From: Lacisediminihabitans changchengi
GTDB taxonomy: Bacteria > Actinomycetota > Actinomycetes > Actinomycetales > Microbacteriaceae
Direction of reading: 5' to 3'
Assembly: GCF_016634425.1 (NCBI RefSeq)
Contig: NZ_JAEPES010000001.1
Location: 372,001 to 436,000, forward strand
Length of the DNA stretch: 64,000 bases
Shown: one piece after another, positions 1 through 8,914 of the stretch
Layout of the letters: the number at the start of each line of letters is the position of its first letter
Position numbering within the stretch: the stretch's first letter is position 1
Made by a program: the position numbers and the translations under genes
The notes under the pieces: generated by a model
What the model was told of the DNA's origin: nothing
The model's input: only the letters and a program-made list of their open reading frames with translations
Databases searched by the model: none

Positions 1-789
1 CCGGCTACCCGACTCGAGATCATCGACCAGCGACTTACCTCCGACACCGCCCTCGAACTCTTCGCCCTCTATGACCTCGTCCTCGACGGCAGTGACAACT
101 TCCCCACCCGCTATCTGGCGGCCGACGCGGCGACGCTCACCGGCATCCCGCTGGTCTGGGGCGCCGTCTCGCAGTATGCCGGGCAGGTCGGCGTGAGCTG
201 GGCCGAACGCGGGCCGCAGTACCGCGACCTGTTCCCCACACCGCCGGCGCCAGGCTCCGTTCTCTCCTGCGAGGCGGGCGGCGTTCTCCCCACAGTGGTC
301 TCGGTGATCGGCTCGCTGATGACCGGCGAGGCGATCAAGATCATCACCGGCATCGGCGACCCGCTGATCGGGCGCGTCACCACCTTCGACTCGCTCAGCG
401 GCGGATTTCGCGAGCTCTCCTACGAGAGAGACCCGGAGGCCGAGGCCGTGACCGAGCTGATCGAATACGACCTGTTCTGCGGCGTCGGCACGGGACTCAG
501 CGCGAACGACCTCGCCACGCAGCTCGCGACGGACGACAACGGCATCGACCTGGTCGACATCCGCGAGCCGTGGGAGGTCGAGATCGCGAGCATTCCGGGA
601 TCACGAGCCGCGACCGTGGACGAGTTGCTCGCCGACCCACCGACCGGCGCGGTGCTGTACTGCCACCACGGCGTGCGCTCCGCCGCCGCGGTGGAGCGCC
701 TCGCCGAACACGGCGTCACCGCCCGACACCTCGAGGGCGGCATCGACGCCTGGTCGCGCGAGGTCGATGCCGAGATCGCCCGGTACTGA
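1..789 (+). CDS. moeZ: MoeZ/MoeB-type sulfur-carrier adenylyltransferase with C-terminal rhodanese domain (5' truncated)
   Basis: The open frame runs in from base 1, so the N-terminal part with the ATP-binding loop lies outside the window; 262 residues remain. The first ~155 are the C-terminal half of a ThiF/MoeB E1-like domain (DGSDNFPTRYL, then SCEAGGVLPTVVSVIGSLM). The last ~100 form a rhodanese domain with active-site loop CHHGVRS (Cys codon at 661). The family adenylates the C-terminal Gly-Gly of MoaD/ThiS/CysO-like carriers and sulfurates them. The CxxC zinc pair of E. coli MoeB is replaced by YRDLFPTPPAPG, as is usual for actinobacterial MoeZ. It is followed 4 nt later by moeA, consistent with MoaD activation, although a shared role in cysteine or thiamine sulfur transfer is equally usual for this family. 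Confidence 0.9.
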   Translation, partial: PATRLEIIDQRLTSDTALELFALYDLVLDGSDNFPTRYLAADAATLTGIPLVWGAVSQYAGQVGVSWAERGPQYRDLFPTPPAPGSVLSCEAGGVLPTVVSVIGSLMTGEAIKIITGIGDPLIGRVTTFDSLSGGFRELSYERDPEAEAVTELIEYDLFCGVGTGLSANDLATQLATDDNGIDLVDIREPWEVEIASIPGSRAATVDELLADPPTGAVLYCHHGVRSAAAVERLAEHGVTARHLEGGIDAWSREVDAEIARY

Positions 790-793
790 GACG

Positions 794-1987
794 ATGCGCA
801 TCGGACAGCACCGGCCATCGGTCGACGAGCACGCCGCGCTGATGCGGTCGCTTCTCGTGTTCGAGCGCCGCACCGAGACCGTTGCCCTCGACGAGGCGTT
901 GGGGCGAATCACCGCGCGCGCCGTGACCTCGCCGGTCGACCTGCCGTTGTTCCGCAACTCGCAGATGGACGGCTTCGCGGTACGGGCCTCCGACATCGCC
1001 GCGGTTCCGGCCAAGCTCCCGATCGTCGGCGAGATTCCGGCCCGCCCCGGCCAGCCCGCTCCCCTCGCACCGGGCACCGCCGTTCGCATCATGACCGGCG
1101 CCGTGGTTCCCGACGGGGCGGATGCCGTGGTTCCGGTCGAAGACACGACCGTCGTCGACGGCGTGGCCGTCATCGAGACGCCGCGCGTGGTCGGCGAGTA
1201 TGTGCGCGATCGCGGCAGCGACCTCCGCGCCGGCGACGAACTGCTTCCGGCCGCCACCGTGCTTCGCTCCCGTCACCTGGCCGCGCTGGCGGCCGCGGGA
1301 ATCGCGAGCGTCGAGGTGCTTGCGCCGGTTCGCGTGGCCGTGATCACCACCGGCGCGGAACTCGCCGCGCCGGGTGTCGATCCCCAGCCAGGACAGGTCT
1401 ACGACGCGAACGCGATCGCAATCGTGTCTGCTGTACGGGCGGCCGGGGCATCCGTCGTCATCAGCGCGCGGGTGACCGACGACCACGACACCTTCCGCGC
1501 TGCCCTCGCCGCCGCGACCGATGCCGCCGATCTGGTCATCACCTCGGGCGGTATCTCGATGGGCGACTACGAGGTGGTGCGCGAGGTGCTCGAGCCGCTC
1601 GGCGCGACCGTGACCACCATCGCTATGCAGCCTGGCGGCCCGCAGGCGACGGCCGTGATCGACGGCGTGCCCGTGATCAGCTTTCCCGGCAACCCGGTGA
1701 GCACCCAGATCTCGGTGGAGATGTTCGTTGCGCCCGTGCTGCGCGAGCTGGCCGGTCTGCCCGCCGCGCGGCGACAGTCTCGAGTGCTCGACACCGACGT
1801 TCGCTCCGTGCCGGGCAAGCGTCAACTGCTGCGCGGTCGCGCCGTGGGCGAAGATGGAGTGACCGTCGTCGGCGGCCCGAGCTCGCACCTGGTGGCGGGC
1901 CTCGCCGCATCCGACCTGTTGATCGACATCCCCGAGGCGACCGTGCAACTGAGGAAGGGCGACACCGTGGAGACTCTGGCCCTGTGA
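794..1987 (+). CDS. moeA: Molybdopterin molybdenumtransferase MoeA
   Basis: 397 residues, the normal length for MoeA, which inserts molybdate into adenylylated molybdopterin. Visible family motifs are QMDGFAVRA near residue 55, the molybdopterin-binding segment TSGGISMGDYE near 250 and SFPGNPVS near 300. I chose ATG 794, 4 nt after the moeZ stop; an in-frame ATG at 767 would overlap moeZ by 23 nt and adds residues with no family resemblance. No good Shine-Dalgarno is seen, so translational coupling to moeZ is likely. Its stop overlaps the GTG of the next gene. Confidence 0.95.
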   Translation: MRIGQHRPSVDEHAALMRSLLVFERRTETVALDEALGRITARAVTSPVDLPLFRNSQMDGFAVRASDIAAVPAKLPIVGEIPARPGQPAPLAPGTAVRIMTGAVVPDGADAVVPVEDTTVVDGVAVIETPRVVGEYVRDRGSDLRAGDELLPAATVLRSRHLAALAAAGIASVEVLAPVRVAVITTGAELAAPGVDPQPGQVYDANAIAIVSAVRAAGASVVISARVTDDHDTFRAALAAATDAADLVITSGGISMGDYEVVREVLEPLGATVTTIAMQPGGPQATAVIDGVPVISFPGNPVSTQISVEMFVAPVLRELAGLPAARRQSRVLDTDVRSVPGKRQLLRGRAVGEDGVTVVGGPSSHLVAGLAASDLLIDIPEATVQLRKGDTVETLAL

Positions 1988-2952
1988 GCGACCTCAGCCA
2001 TCTCGACTCCGAGGGTCGCGCCCACATGGTCGATGTCGGTGACAAGTCCGTCACCGCCCGCACTGCCACGGCATCCGGCCGCCTCACGACGACCCCCGAG
2101 GTCATCGCGCTCGTGAAGGCCGACGGGATGCCCAAGGCCGACGTGCTGTCCACCGCGCGCATCGCGGGCATCTTGGGTGCCAAGCAGACCAGCGCACTCA
2201 TTCCGCTCTGCCATCCGCTGCCGCTCAGCTCGGTGAATGTGGACTTCGCCTACACCGATGAGGCGATCCTGATCTCCGCGACCGCCAAGACCACCGGTAA
2301 GACCGGCGTCGAGATGGAGGCGCTCACGGCCGTCGCCATCGCCGGGCTCACGCTGCACGACATGGTGAAGGCCGTCGATCCCGCGGCGGTGCTCGGCGAG
2401 ATCCGACTGGAGGAGAAGACCGGCGGCAAGCGCGGGCACTGGACCAGAGACGGCGTCATCCCGCCCGCACCGCTTCGGCCGAATGCCGCCGCCGTGATCG
2501 TGGCCTCGACCGGTGGCGCCGCTGGCGTCCGCGAGGACACGACCGGCCCGCTCATCGCCGACTGGCTGCGCGTACACGGATTCGCCGTCGATGCCGTCAC
2601 GGTCGTGGCAGACGCGGATGTCGCAGCCGAAGTCACCCGCGTGGTGGCCAGTCACCCCGCGGTCATCCTGACCACCGGAGGCACCGGGCTGAGTCCGACC
2701 GACCAGACCCCGGAGGCGACGCTCCCCCATCTCGACCGACAGTTGCCCGGCATCGCCGAGGCGATCCGCGCCGCGGGGCTGGCGAAAACGCCGACAGCGG
2801 CCCTGAGCCGCGGGCTGGCCGGTACCGCCGACGGCACCATAATCGTCAACCTGCCCGGCTCCCGCGGCGGGGTGAAAGACGGACTGGAAGTGCTCGACGG
2901 GCTGCTCGTGCACCTCGTCGCCCAGATCGCCGGTGGAGGCGCGCATGAGTGA
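1984..2952 (+). CDS. moaC: MoaC-MoaB/MogA fusion (cyclic pyranopterin phosphate synthase plus molybdopterin adenylyltransferase-like)
   Basis: 322 residues in two domains. Residues 1-~158 are MoaC: MVDVGDKSVTAR, LCHPLPL and GKTGVEMEALTAV carry the conserved His and Glu of the family, which together with MoaA converts GTP to cyclic pyranopterin monophosphate. Residues ~165-322 are a MoaB/MogA domain with TGGTGLSPTDQTPEAT and LPGSRGGVKDGLEVL, the pterin-binding fold that adenylates molybdopterin before MoeA acts. The start is GTG 1984 in a GTGA overlap with moeA. The fusion ties an early step to the step just before metal insertion, and the gene sits between moeA and moaE as expected. MoaC-Mog fusions are known in actinobacteria. 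Confidence 0.93.
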   Translation: MSDLSHLDSEGRAHMVDVGDKSVTARTATASGRLTTTPEVIALVKADGMPKADVLSTARIAGILGAKQTSALIPLCHPLPLSSVNVDFAYTDEAILISATAKTTGKTGVEMEALTAVAIAGLTLHDMVKAVDPAAVLGEIRLEEKTGGKRGHWTRDGVIPPAPLRPNAAAVIVASTGGAAGVREDTTGPLIADWLRVHGFAVDAVTVVADADVAAEVTRVVASHPAVILTTGGTGLSPTDQTPEATLPHLDRQLPGIAEAIRAAGLAKTPTAALSRGLAGTADGTIIVNLPGSRGGVKDGLEVLDGLLVHLVAQIAGGGAHE

Positions 2953-3355
2953 GTTCGCCCTGGTCTCCGACACCCCGCTCGACGCCGCAGCAATCGAACA
3001 GACCGTGCTCTCGGACGAGCACGGAGCACTGGTGACTTTCCGCGGGATCGTGCGCAATCACGATCACGGGCTCGCGGTCAGTGCGCTCGAATACCAGGCT
3101 CATCCGGAGGCCGCCCGCTTCCTGGCCGAGTGTTGTGCGACCATCACCGCCGAGACCGGACTGCCCGTCGCCGCTGCACACCGCACCGGACATCTCGTGG
3201 TGGGCGACATCGCCCTGGTCGCGGCGGTCGCCGCCGGACACCGCGGTGAAGCCTTCGCCGCCTGCGAAAAGCTGGTCGACCTGATCAAGCAGACCGTTCC
3301 GATCTGGAAGCGCCAACATCTCGCCGACGGCGCCACCGAGTGGGTCGGCCTGTAG
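2945..3355 (+). CDS. moaE: Molybdopterin synthase catalytic subunit MoaE
   Basis: 136 residues starting at ATG 2945, overlapping the preceding gene by 8 nt. MoaE receives sulfur from MoaD thiocarboxylate and converts cyclic pyranopterin monophosphate to molybdopterin. The sequence has GALVTFRGIVRNHDHG near the N-terminus, RTGHLVVGDIALVAAVAAGH in the middle and the C-terminal active-site strand IWKRQHLADGATEWVG with its conserved Lys. It is the last gene of the plus-strand Moco run; its partner moaD is on the opposite strand about 0.9 kb away. No strong terminator is seen before the convergent lipoprotein gene. Confidence 0.95.
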   Translation: MSEFALVSDTPLDAAAIEQTVLSDEHGALVTFRGIVRNHDHGLAVSALEYQAHPEAARFLAECCATITAETGLPVAAAHRTGHLVVGDIALVAAVAAGHRGEAFAACEKLVDLIKQTVPIWKRQHLADGATEWVGL

Positions 3356-3373
3356 CCCCTACGGCGACGCCAC

Positions 3374-4132
3374 TCAACCGAAGTTGCCGCTCAGCGCGGG
3401 GCCGCCCGTGTTCTGACTGATGATGTACTGCAACGGTGCGGTCGCGACGTTCGCGGAGGCGAGCGCGGGTGATTTCTGCACCAGGTCGTACACGCTCTCG
3501 AGGTGCTCTGGGCTCTCGGCGATCACCGCCGGAGCGGCCTGGCCGAGTGCGACGCTGACGACGCCCGGAACGGCGAGCACGGCCATCACCTGCCGCACGG
3601 ATTCGCCGGGCGTCTTCCACACGGTCGGATACACCGGAAACCTGCCCGCGCTGTACGGCGTGGTGTCGGTGTCCGCGCCGCCGATCGTGCGCCCCAGGCT
3701 GAACTGGGCGTCCCACAGCTTCGCGTCTGGCACGGCGAACTTCTCGGAGATCTGCCGTTCGGCCGTCGCCGCGGCGGAGGCCTCGTCAGCGGTTGCCGTC
3801 TCCGCCATCGTCACGGAGACCGTGATGCGCCACAGGCTGGCATCCCAGCAGTCCGGCCCGGTCGGCCGCGGCGACGGTGAGGGGGTCGATGACGATGACG
3901 CGCTGGCAATGCCGCATTCCCCGACCAATCCTGACTCTTTCGACACCTGCGACGTGTCAACCGAGCTCACACCGGGCAGAGCGCTCAGCTCCGATCGCAC
4001 GAAGGCGGCGATCGACGGCCCCCGCGCATCGGCCGGACGAGCGGACGCACTAGCGCACCCCGCAAGCCCGATCACCATCAGCACTGCAATACCAGCCCGC
4101 GTAGAAATCCTCACCAAGTGAGTCTGCCCCAT
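3374..4132 (-). CDS. Putative secreted lipoprotein of unknown function
   Basis: 252 residues. The N-terminus has a short basic stretch, a hydrophobic segment and lipobox LAGC, so the mature protein would begin at Cys26 as a lipid-anchored exported protein. After it come a Ser/Pro/Thr-rich linker (residues ~75-92) and a region with no domain I recognise. ATG 4132 lies immediately beside the long palindrome at 4134-4199; a GTG seven codons in would also leave the signal intact. It follows moaD on the minus strand across that palindrome, so it may be read through from moaA-moaD or have its own promoter. No Moco role is evident from sequence. Confidence 0.75.
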   Translation of the reverse strand: MGQTHLVRISTRAGIAVLMVIGLAGCASASARPADARGPSIAAFVRSELSALPGVSSVDTSQVSKESGLVGECGIASASSSSTPSPSPRPTGPDCWDASLWRITVSVTMAETATADEASAAATAERQISEKFAVPDAKLWDAQFSLGRTIGGADTDTTPYSAGRFPVYPTVWKTPGESVRQVMAVLAVPGVVSVALGQAAPAVIAESPEHLESVYDLVQKSPALASANVATAPLQYIISQNTGGPALSGNFG

Positions 4133-4133
4133 C

Positions 4134-4199
4134 TCTCACGTTTGCCCGAATATGCAGGTTTTCGACCCCGAAAGTCTGCATATTCGGGCAAACGTGGGG
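4134..4199. repeat. Long palindromic intergenic element, copy 1
   Basis: Arms ACGTTTGCCCGAATATGCAG (4138-4157) and its exact reverse complement (4176-4195). Pairing continues outward (4134-4137 with 4196-4199, two wobble) and inward (4158-4164 with 4169-4175, two wobble) to a 4-nt loop ACCC. The same arm sequence recurs at 61586-61647. It separates moaD from the lipoprotein gene and could act as a bidirectional terminator or mRNA stabiliser, but identical arms at two unrelated loci mark a dispersed repeat. Confidence 0.9.
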
Positions 4200-4223
4200 T
4201 GGTGGGAGAGCGGATGCCGCGGC

Positions 4224-4466
4224 TCAGCCGCCGGCGAACGGCGGAAGCACGTCGACCCGGGCGCCGACCGCACGCCCGTCATCGCGCGACACCACCCCGT
4301 CGACGAGGAACGACCCGGACGCGAGCACCCGGCGCATCGCATCCCCATACCGCTCGATCAGCGTCGCGCGCAGCTCCCCAACCGTGGGCACCGCGGCGAG
4401 CGACTCTTCTTCGACGCCAGCGGCCTCGGCGGCGGCGGCGAAGTAGCGGATCAGTACCTCAGCCAC
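4224..4466 (-). CDS. moaD: Molybdopterin synthase sulfur-carrier subunit MoaD
   Basis: 80-residue ubiquitin-fold protein ending in PPFAGG; the terminal Gly-Gly is the site of adenylation and thiocarboxylation. The N-terminus [15 protein letters not shown] and the middle [17 protein letters not shown] match MoaD/ThiS-like proteins. GTG 4466 was chosen because it overlaps the end of moaA by 8 nt and gives the right length; the frame stays open further upstream but that part is moaA in another frame. It supplies sulfur to MoaE and is a probable substrate of the MoeZ-type enzyme at the window start. Confidence 0.92.
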   Translation of the reverse strand: MAEVLIRYFAAAAEAAGVEEESLAAVPTVGELRATLIERYGDAMRRVLASGSFLVDGVVSRDDGRAVGARVDVLPPFAGG

Positions 4467-5526
4467 CGATGGCCCCCATGCTGCGCTGCGGGCGCACGAA
4501 GTCATCCCGATCCATTCCATGCCCGGCCTGCTTGCCCCACATCGCCGCACGCCACCAGTCGGCGATGGTCGCATCATCCGCCCCGCCCCGCAGCAGTGCA
4601 CGCAGGTCGGTCTCGTCGTCGCCGAACAGGCAGGAGCGCACGGTGCCCTCCGCGGTGATGCGGGTGCGGTCGCAGTCGGCGCAGAACGATCGCGTCACCG
4701 AGGCGATGATGCCGACCGTCGCCGGCCCGCCATTCACCAGCCATTCCTCCGCCGGTGCCGACGGGTCTTCGCGGTGCGGCTGAGTGAGCGTGAACCGCGC
4801 ACCGAGCAGATCGAGCAGCTCGGCAGCATCCACCATGTTGTCGCGGGCCCATGCTTCGTCGGCGTCGAGTGGCATCTGCTCGATGAAACGCAGTCGCACG
4901 CCGTTGGCCAGCGACCACTCGAGCAGATCGGCAGCCCCGGCCAGGGTGTCGCGCATGAGCACGGCGTTGATCTTGAGCGGCGTCATCCCGGCCTCTTTGG
5001 CCGCCTGGATACCGGCGAAGACGCTCGGCAGCCGGTCGCGCCGGGTGAGGCGGGCGAAATGATCGCGGTCGACCGTGTCGAGCGAGATGTTGATGCGGGT
5101 GAGGCCGGCCTCGACCAGCTCGTGGATGCGGTGGTCGAGCCCGATCGCATTTGTCGTCATGGAGATGGATGCGCCGCCGCCGACCGCGGACGACCTGCGG
5201 ATGATCTCGGCCAGATCCGCCCGCATCAGCGGCTCTCCGCCGGTGAAGCGCACATCGTGAACGCCGAGATCGCGCACGCCGATGCCCACCAGCCGTCCGA
5301 TCTCCTCGGGGGTGAGGAGGTCGTCGCGGGCGATCGAAGGTAACCCAGCTTCGGGCATGCAGTACGTGCAGCGAAGCGAACACTTCTCGGTGATCGAGAT
5401 GCGCAGATCGCGAGCGGTGCGCCCGAACCGATCGATCAGGCCCGGCACCTGGGGCCGACCATCCACCGGCGGAATGGTCGCCGGGTCGCGACGAATCGAC
5501 GGGATGCCGAGCGCGAGGGATGCCAT
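4459..5526 (-). CDS. moaA: GTP 3',8-cyclase MoaA (radical SAM)
   Basis: 355 residues. The radical-SAM cluster motif CSLRCTYC lies near residue 49 and the second, C-terminal 4Fe-4S cluster uses FCADCDRTR plus the Cys of VRSCLF. The chain ends in IGG; the C-terminal Gly-Gly is required in MoaA. It catalyses the first Moco step, rearranging GTP to 3',8-cyclo-dihydro-GTP for MoaC. FTGGEPL is the SAM-binding segment. ATG 5526 is preceded by TAAGAT seven nt upstream, suggesting leaderless transcription of moaA-moaD. Confidence 0.96.
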   Translation of the reverse strand: MASLALGIPSIRRDPATIPPVDGRPQVPGLIDRFGRTARDLRISITEKCSLRCTYCMPEAGLPSIARDDLLTPEEIGRLVGIGVRDLGVHDVRFTGGEPLMRADLAEIIRRSSAVGGGASISMTTNAIGLDHRIHELVEAGLTRINISLDTVDRDHFARLTRRDRLPSVFAGIQAAKEAGMTPLKINAVLMRDTLAGAADLLEWSLANGVRLRFIEQMPLDADEAWARDNMVDAAELLDLLGARFTLTQPHREDPSAPAEEWLVNGGPATVGIIASVTRSFCADCDRTRITAEGTVRSCLFGDDETDLRALLRGGADDATIADWWRAAMWGKQAGHGMDRDDFVRPQRSMGAIGG

Positions 5527-5533
5527 ACGGTCG

Positions 5534-5539
5534 ATCTTA
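5534..5539 (-). promoter_or_regulatory. Candidate -10 box for leaderless moaA mRNA
   Basis: TAAGAT on the minus strand followed by 7 nt and the moaA ATG, with no Shine-Dalgarno between. This spacing places the transcription start at or next to the start codon. Confidence 0.5.
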
Positions 5540-5606
5540 AGCGAATCCCTTTCCGCCCTGGCCGCCGCATCACTAATCTGGACACATTCGATGAAAGGGG
5601 CCGGAC

Positions 5607-6200
5607 ATGGCTGTGATTTCTCGTGGGTTCGGCGGACATCGACGCGAAAGCGACCCCGACTTGCCGCCCGGCCAGTATCTGACCACGGACTTCCCGGTGC
5701 TTTCCGCCGGTCCGACGCCGCGCATCCACACCGACGAGTGGGAGTTCTCGATCGCCACCGAGTCCGGCGCCGTGCACAAATGGAGCTGGGACGAGTTGCA
5801 CGCCCTCCCGATCGCCGATGTCGACACGGACATCCACTGCGTCACGCGCTGGTCGAAGCTCGGCACGCACTGGCGCGGAATCTCGCTCGACACCCTCTTC
5901 GAGGGCGTCGACACCTCGTATCAATACGTGATGGAGCACTCCTACGGCGGGTACACCACCAACGTGCCGCTCGCCGATCTCATGGGCAACAAGGCCTGGA
6001 TCGTGACCGAGTTCGACGGCGCGCCGCTCGATCCAGAGCACGGTGGCCCGGCACGATTGCTCGTTCCGCATCTCTACTTCTGGAAGAGCGCGAAGTGGAT
6101 TCGTGGCCTGGTCATGCAGAAGTCCGACCAGCCCGGATTCTGGGAGCAGAACGGCTACAACCTCTACGGTGACCCGTGGAAGGAACAGCGCTATTCGTGA
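5607..6200 (+). CDS. Sulfite-oxidase-fold molybdopterin-dependent oxidoreductase
   Basis: 197 residues covering one oxidoreductase molybdopterin-binding domain. The Moco-ligating Cys is in [16 protein letters not shown] (near residue 78), and [13 protein letters not shown] and KWIRGLVMQ are typical of the family. There is no signal peptide and no heme domain, so it is probably cytoplasmic, unlike periplasmic YedY/MsrP. An SD-like run GAAAGGGG precedes ATG 5607. It overlaps the flavin reductase downstream (GTGA), the obvious electron partner. The physiological substrate cannot be read from sequence; sulfite, sulfoxide or another oxo acceptor are possible. Confidence 0.88.
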   Translation: MAVISRGFGGHRRESDPDLPPGQYLTTDFPVLSAGPTPRIHTDEWEFSIATESGAVHKWSWDELHALPIADVDTDIHCVTRWSKLGTHWRGISLDTLFEGVDTSYQYVMEHSYGGYTTNVPLADLMGNKAWIVTEFDGAPLDPEHGGPARLLVPHLYFWKSAKWIRGLVMQKSDQPGFWEQNGYNLYGDPWKEQRYS

Positions 6201-6973
6201 GTGACCTCAGCGCGCCGCTATTTCACGACACCGAGGTCGACTCCGCGAGCGGCGTCGACACGACGGTCTGGCGCGTCGGCACCGTGGTCTCGGCCGCGCG
6301 GGAGTCGACATCCGGTCGCAGCCTCACCATCGACGTGCCCGGCTGGACCGGCAACCTCGCGGGCCAGCACACCGACCTGCGGCTGACCGCACCCGACGGC
6401 TATCAGGCGGTGCGCTCCTATTCGATCGCCTCGGCAGGCCCGGGCGAGCGCATCCAGCTCGCCGTCGACGAGGTGCCGGACGGCGAGGTTTCGCCGTACC
6501 TCGTCGAGGATGTCATGGTCGGCGACCAGCTGGAACTCCGCGGGCCGCTCGGCGGCTGGTTCGTCTGGCGCCCCGACGACATCGGACCGGTGCAGCTCAT
6601 CGGCGGTGGTTCCGGCATTGTTCCGCTGATCGCGATGACGCGTGCCAGGGCAGCAGCGAAGAGCGCGACGCCGTTCCGCTTGCTCTACTCGGTGCGCACG
6701 CCCGAAGACGCCTTCTTCCGCGCGGAGCTCGAGGCCCCGGCGCCCGGGCTCGACGTCACGTGGCTGTACACCCGCAGGACTCCGGATGACTGGCCTCGCC
6801 CCGCCGCGCGGATTTCCCCCGCCGACCTGGCCGCCAACACCATCGCGGCAGACAACAACCCGATGGTGTTCGTCTGCGGCCCGACGGGGTTCGTCGAGGC
6901 GGTCGCAGACGCGCTGGTGAACCTGGGCCATCCGCCAGCACGCGTGAAGACCGAACGCTTCGGAGGTGCGTGA
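6197..6973 (+). CDS. Ferredoxin-NADP(+)-reductase-like FAD/NAD(P)-binding oxidoreductase
   Basis: 258 residues. The FAD-binding motif RSYSIAS (near residue 76), the NAD(P)-binding GGGSGIVPLIAMTRA (near 136) and the C-terminal VFVCGPTGFVEAVADAL give the FNR superfamily order. There is no 2Fe-2S domain. GTG 6197 overlaps the stop of the Moco protein and is preceded by AAGGAA, which decides this start over an upstream in-frame ATG at 6176. It probably passes electrons from NAD(P)H to the preceding molybdoenzyme (inferred from overlap and family). Confidence 0.88.
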   Translation: MSDLSAPLFHDTEVDSASGVDTTVWRVGTVVSAARESTSGRSLTIDVPGWTGNLAGQHTDLRLTAPDGYQAVRSYSIASAGPGERIQLAVDEVPDGEVSPYLVEDVMVGDQLELRGPLGGWFVWRPDDIGPVQLIGGGSGIVPLIAMTRARAAAKSATPFRLLYSVRTPEDAFFRAELEAPAPGLDVTWLYTRRTPDDWPRPAARISPADLAANTIAADNNPMVFVCGPTGFVEAVADALVNLGHPPARVKTERFGGA

Positions 6974-7230
6974 TGACAAGCCATGTCGACGGCAACATTC
7001 TGGCCGGTCCGCTGTCGGAGCTGTTCAGGTTCGACGTGACGGTCGCGTCCGCTCGCTGCGTAACATGCGGCGAGGTCGCGATGCTCGCACAAGCGATGGT
7101 CTACGTGCAGCCGCGCGCCTACGTCGTGCGGTGTTCCCATTGCGACGACGTGCTGATGACGGTGATCGACGAGGGCGACGCAACGCAGCTCGACCTCAGC
7201 GGCATGGTCTGGATGCACATTCCCCGGTGA
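6973..7230 (+). CDS. Small four-cysteine (zinc-ribbon-like) protein, DUF6510-like
   Basis: 85 residues. Two pairs, CVTC and CSHC, flank a middle segment and could bind zinc or iron. The N-terminus THVDGNILAGPLSELF resembles the DUF6510 family I recall next to such reductases. GGAGGT lies 5 nt before ATG 6973, which favours it over the adjacent GTG 6970. It overlaps the reductase stop by one base, so all three genes form one translationally coupled unit. No function is established; an electron-transfer or assembly factor is conceivable. Confidence 0.7.
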   Translation: MTSHVDGNILAGPLSELFRFDVTVASARCVTCGEVAMLAQAMVYVQPRAYVVRCSHCDDVLMTVIDEGDATQLDLSGMVWMHIPR

Positions 7231-7415
7231 AGCCGTGACTCGCCCTGCGCAGGTCATCTAGGGCGGTTCTCCCGCTTTCCGCAGGCTCTCGGCGTAGGGT
7301 GCAGGCCATGAACCCGCACCGTGCCCCCCATTCCGGGGGTGAATCCTCGCAATCCCCGGCCCCAGGCCCTACCCTGGAGTCGTGGCACGGGGGTGTCACA
7401 CGAGCGGGGGCTCCG

Positions 7416-7601
7416 ATGACCAGCATTGCCGATTCGACCGACCGGACTCTCCCGCGCGCGGCCGTCTTCGCCGCGGCCGGTGAGAGCGCCCTCAAGCACC
7501 GCCGTCGCATCCAGGGACTCGCGGTCGCTTTCGGCGTGTCCGCCCTGGTCTGGGGCGGCATCATCACGGGTGTCATCGCCCTGGTCAACGTCCTCAACTA
7601 G
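7416..7601 (+). CDS. Small single-pass membrane protein, hypothetical
   Basis: 61 residues with a polar first half and one hydrophobic segment (about residues 34-58, LAVAFGVSALVWGGIITGV). ATG 7416 is preceded by GCGGGGGC, a plausible though weak SD. The frame remains open upstream to 7299, but that part is Pro/Ser-rich and unconvincing. It stands alone between the Moco cluster and the convergent ilv operon, and I do not recognise a family. Confidence 0.55.
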   Translation: MTSIADSTDRTLPRAAVFAAAGESALKHRRRIQGLAVAFGVSALVWGGIITGVIALVNVLN

Positions 7602-7632
7602 ATTTCCTCCCCGAACTGCCCGGGATGGCGGT

Positions 7633-7664
7633 TTCGGAAACAGTGCAGTTCGGAAACGGTGCAC
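7633..7664. repeat. Imperfect 16-bp tandem duplication
   Basis: TTCGGAAACAGTGCAG (7633-7648) is followed at once by TTCGGAAACGGTGCAC (7649-7664), two mismatches in 16. It lies in the convergent gap between the small membrane protein and ilvC; no role is evident. Confidence 0.6.
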
Positions 7665-7696
7665 AGCGGATGCCGCTGCCCGCGAACAGCGAAACA

Positions 7697-7720
7697 GCCC
7701 GGGTTCTTTCGAACCCGGGC
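7697..7720 (-). terminator. Hairpin terminator downstream of ilvC
   Basis: A perfect 10-bp stem GCCCGGGTTC / GAACCCGGGC with loop TTTC lies 23 bp past the ilvC stop. The minus-strand tail (TGTTTCG) is only modestly T-rich, so it may work in both directions for the convergent genes. Confidence 0.75.
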
Positions 7721-7743
7721 CGTTCCTGTATTTAGCTGGCTAC

Positions 7744-8856
<1,113 letters not shown>

Positions 8857-8880
8857 TTAGTTGGAAAGATCTCGATCCGG

Positions 8881-8899
8881 CCCTTCGACAAGCTCAGGG
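8881..8899. repeat. Short hairpin repeat CCCT-TCGACAAGCTC-AGGG
   Basis: A 4-bp stem around the 11-nt core TCGACAAGCTC in the ilvN-ilvC gap. A second copy at 27009-27027 has the same core and a covarying stem (CACT/AGTG). Confidence 0.6.
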
Positions 8900-8914
8900 A
8901 CCGTGATATTCGGA

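Noticed and set aside
4118..4783. Open frames across the palindromic element containing PEYAGF...AYSGKRG
   Set aside because: These peptides are translations of the palindrome arms and antisense moaD/moaA; they are annotation artefacts rather than genes.
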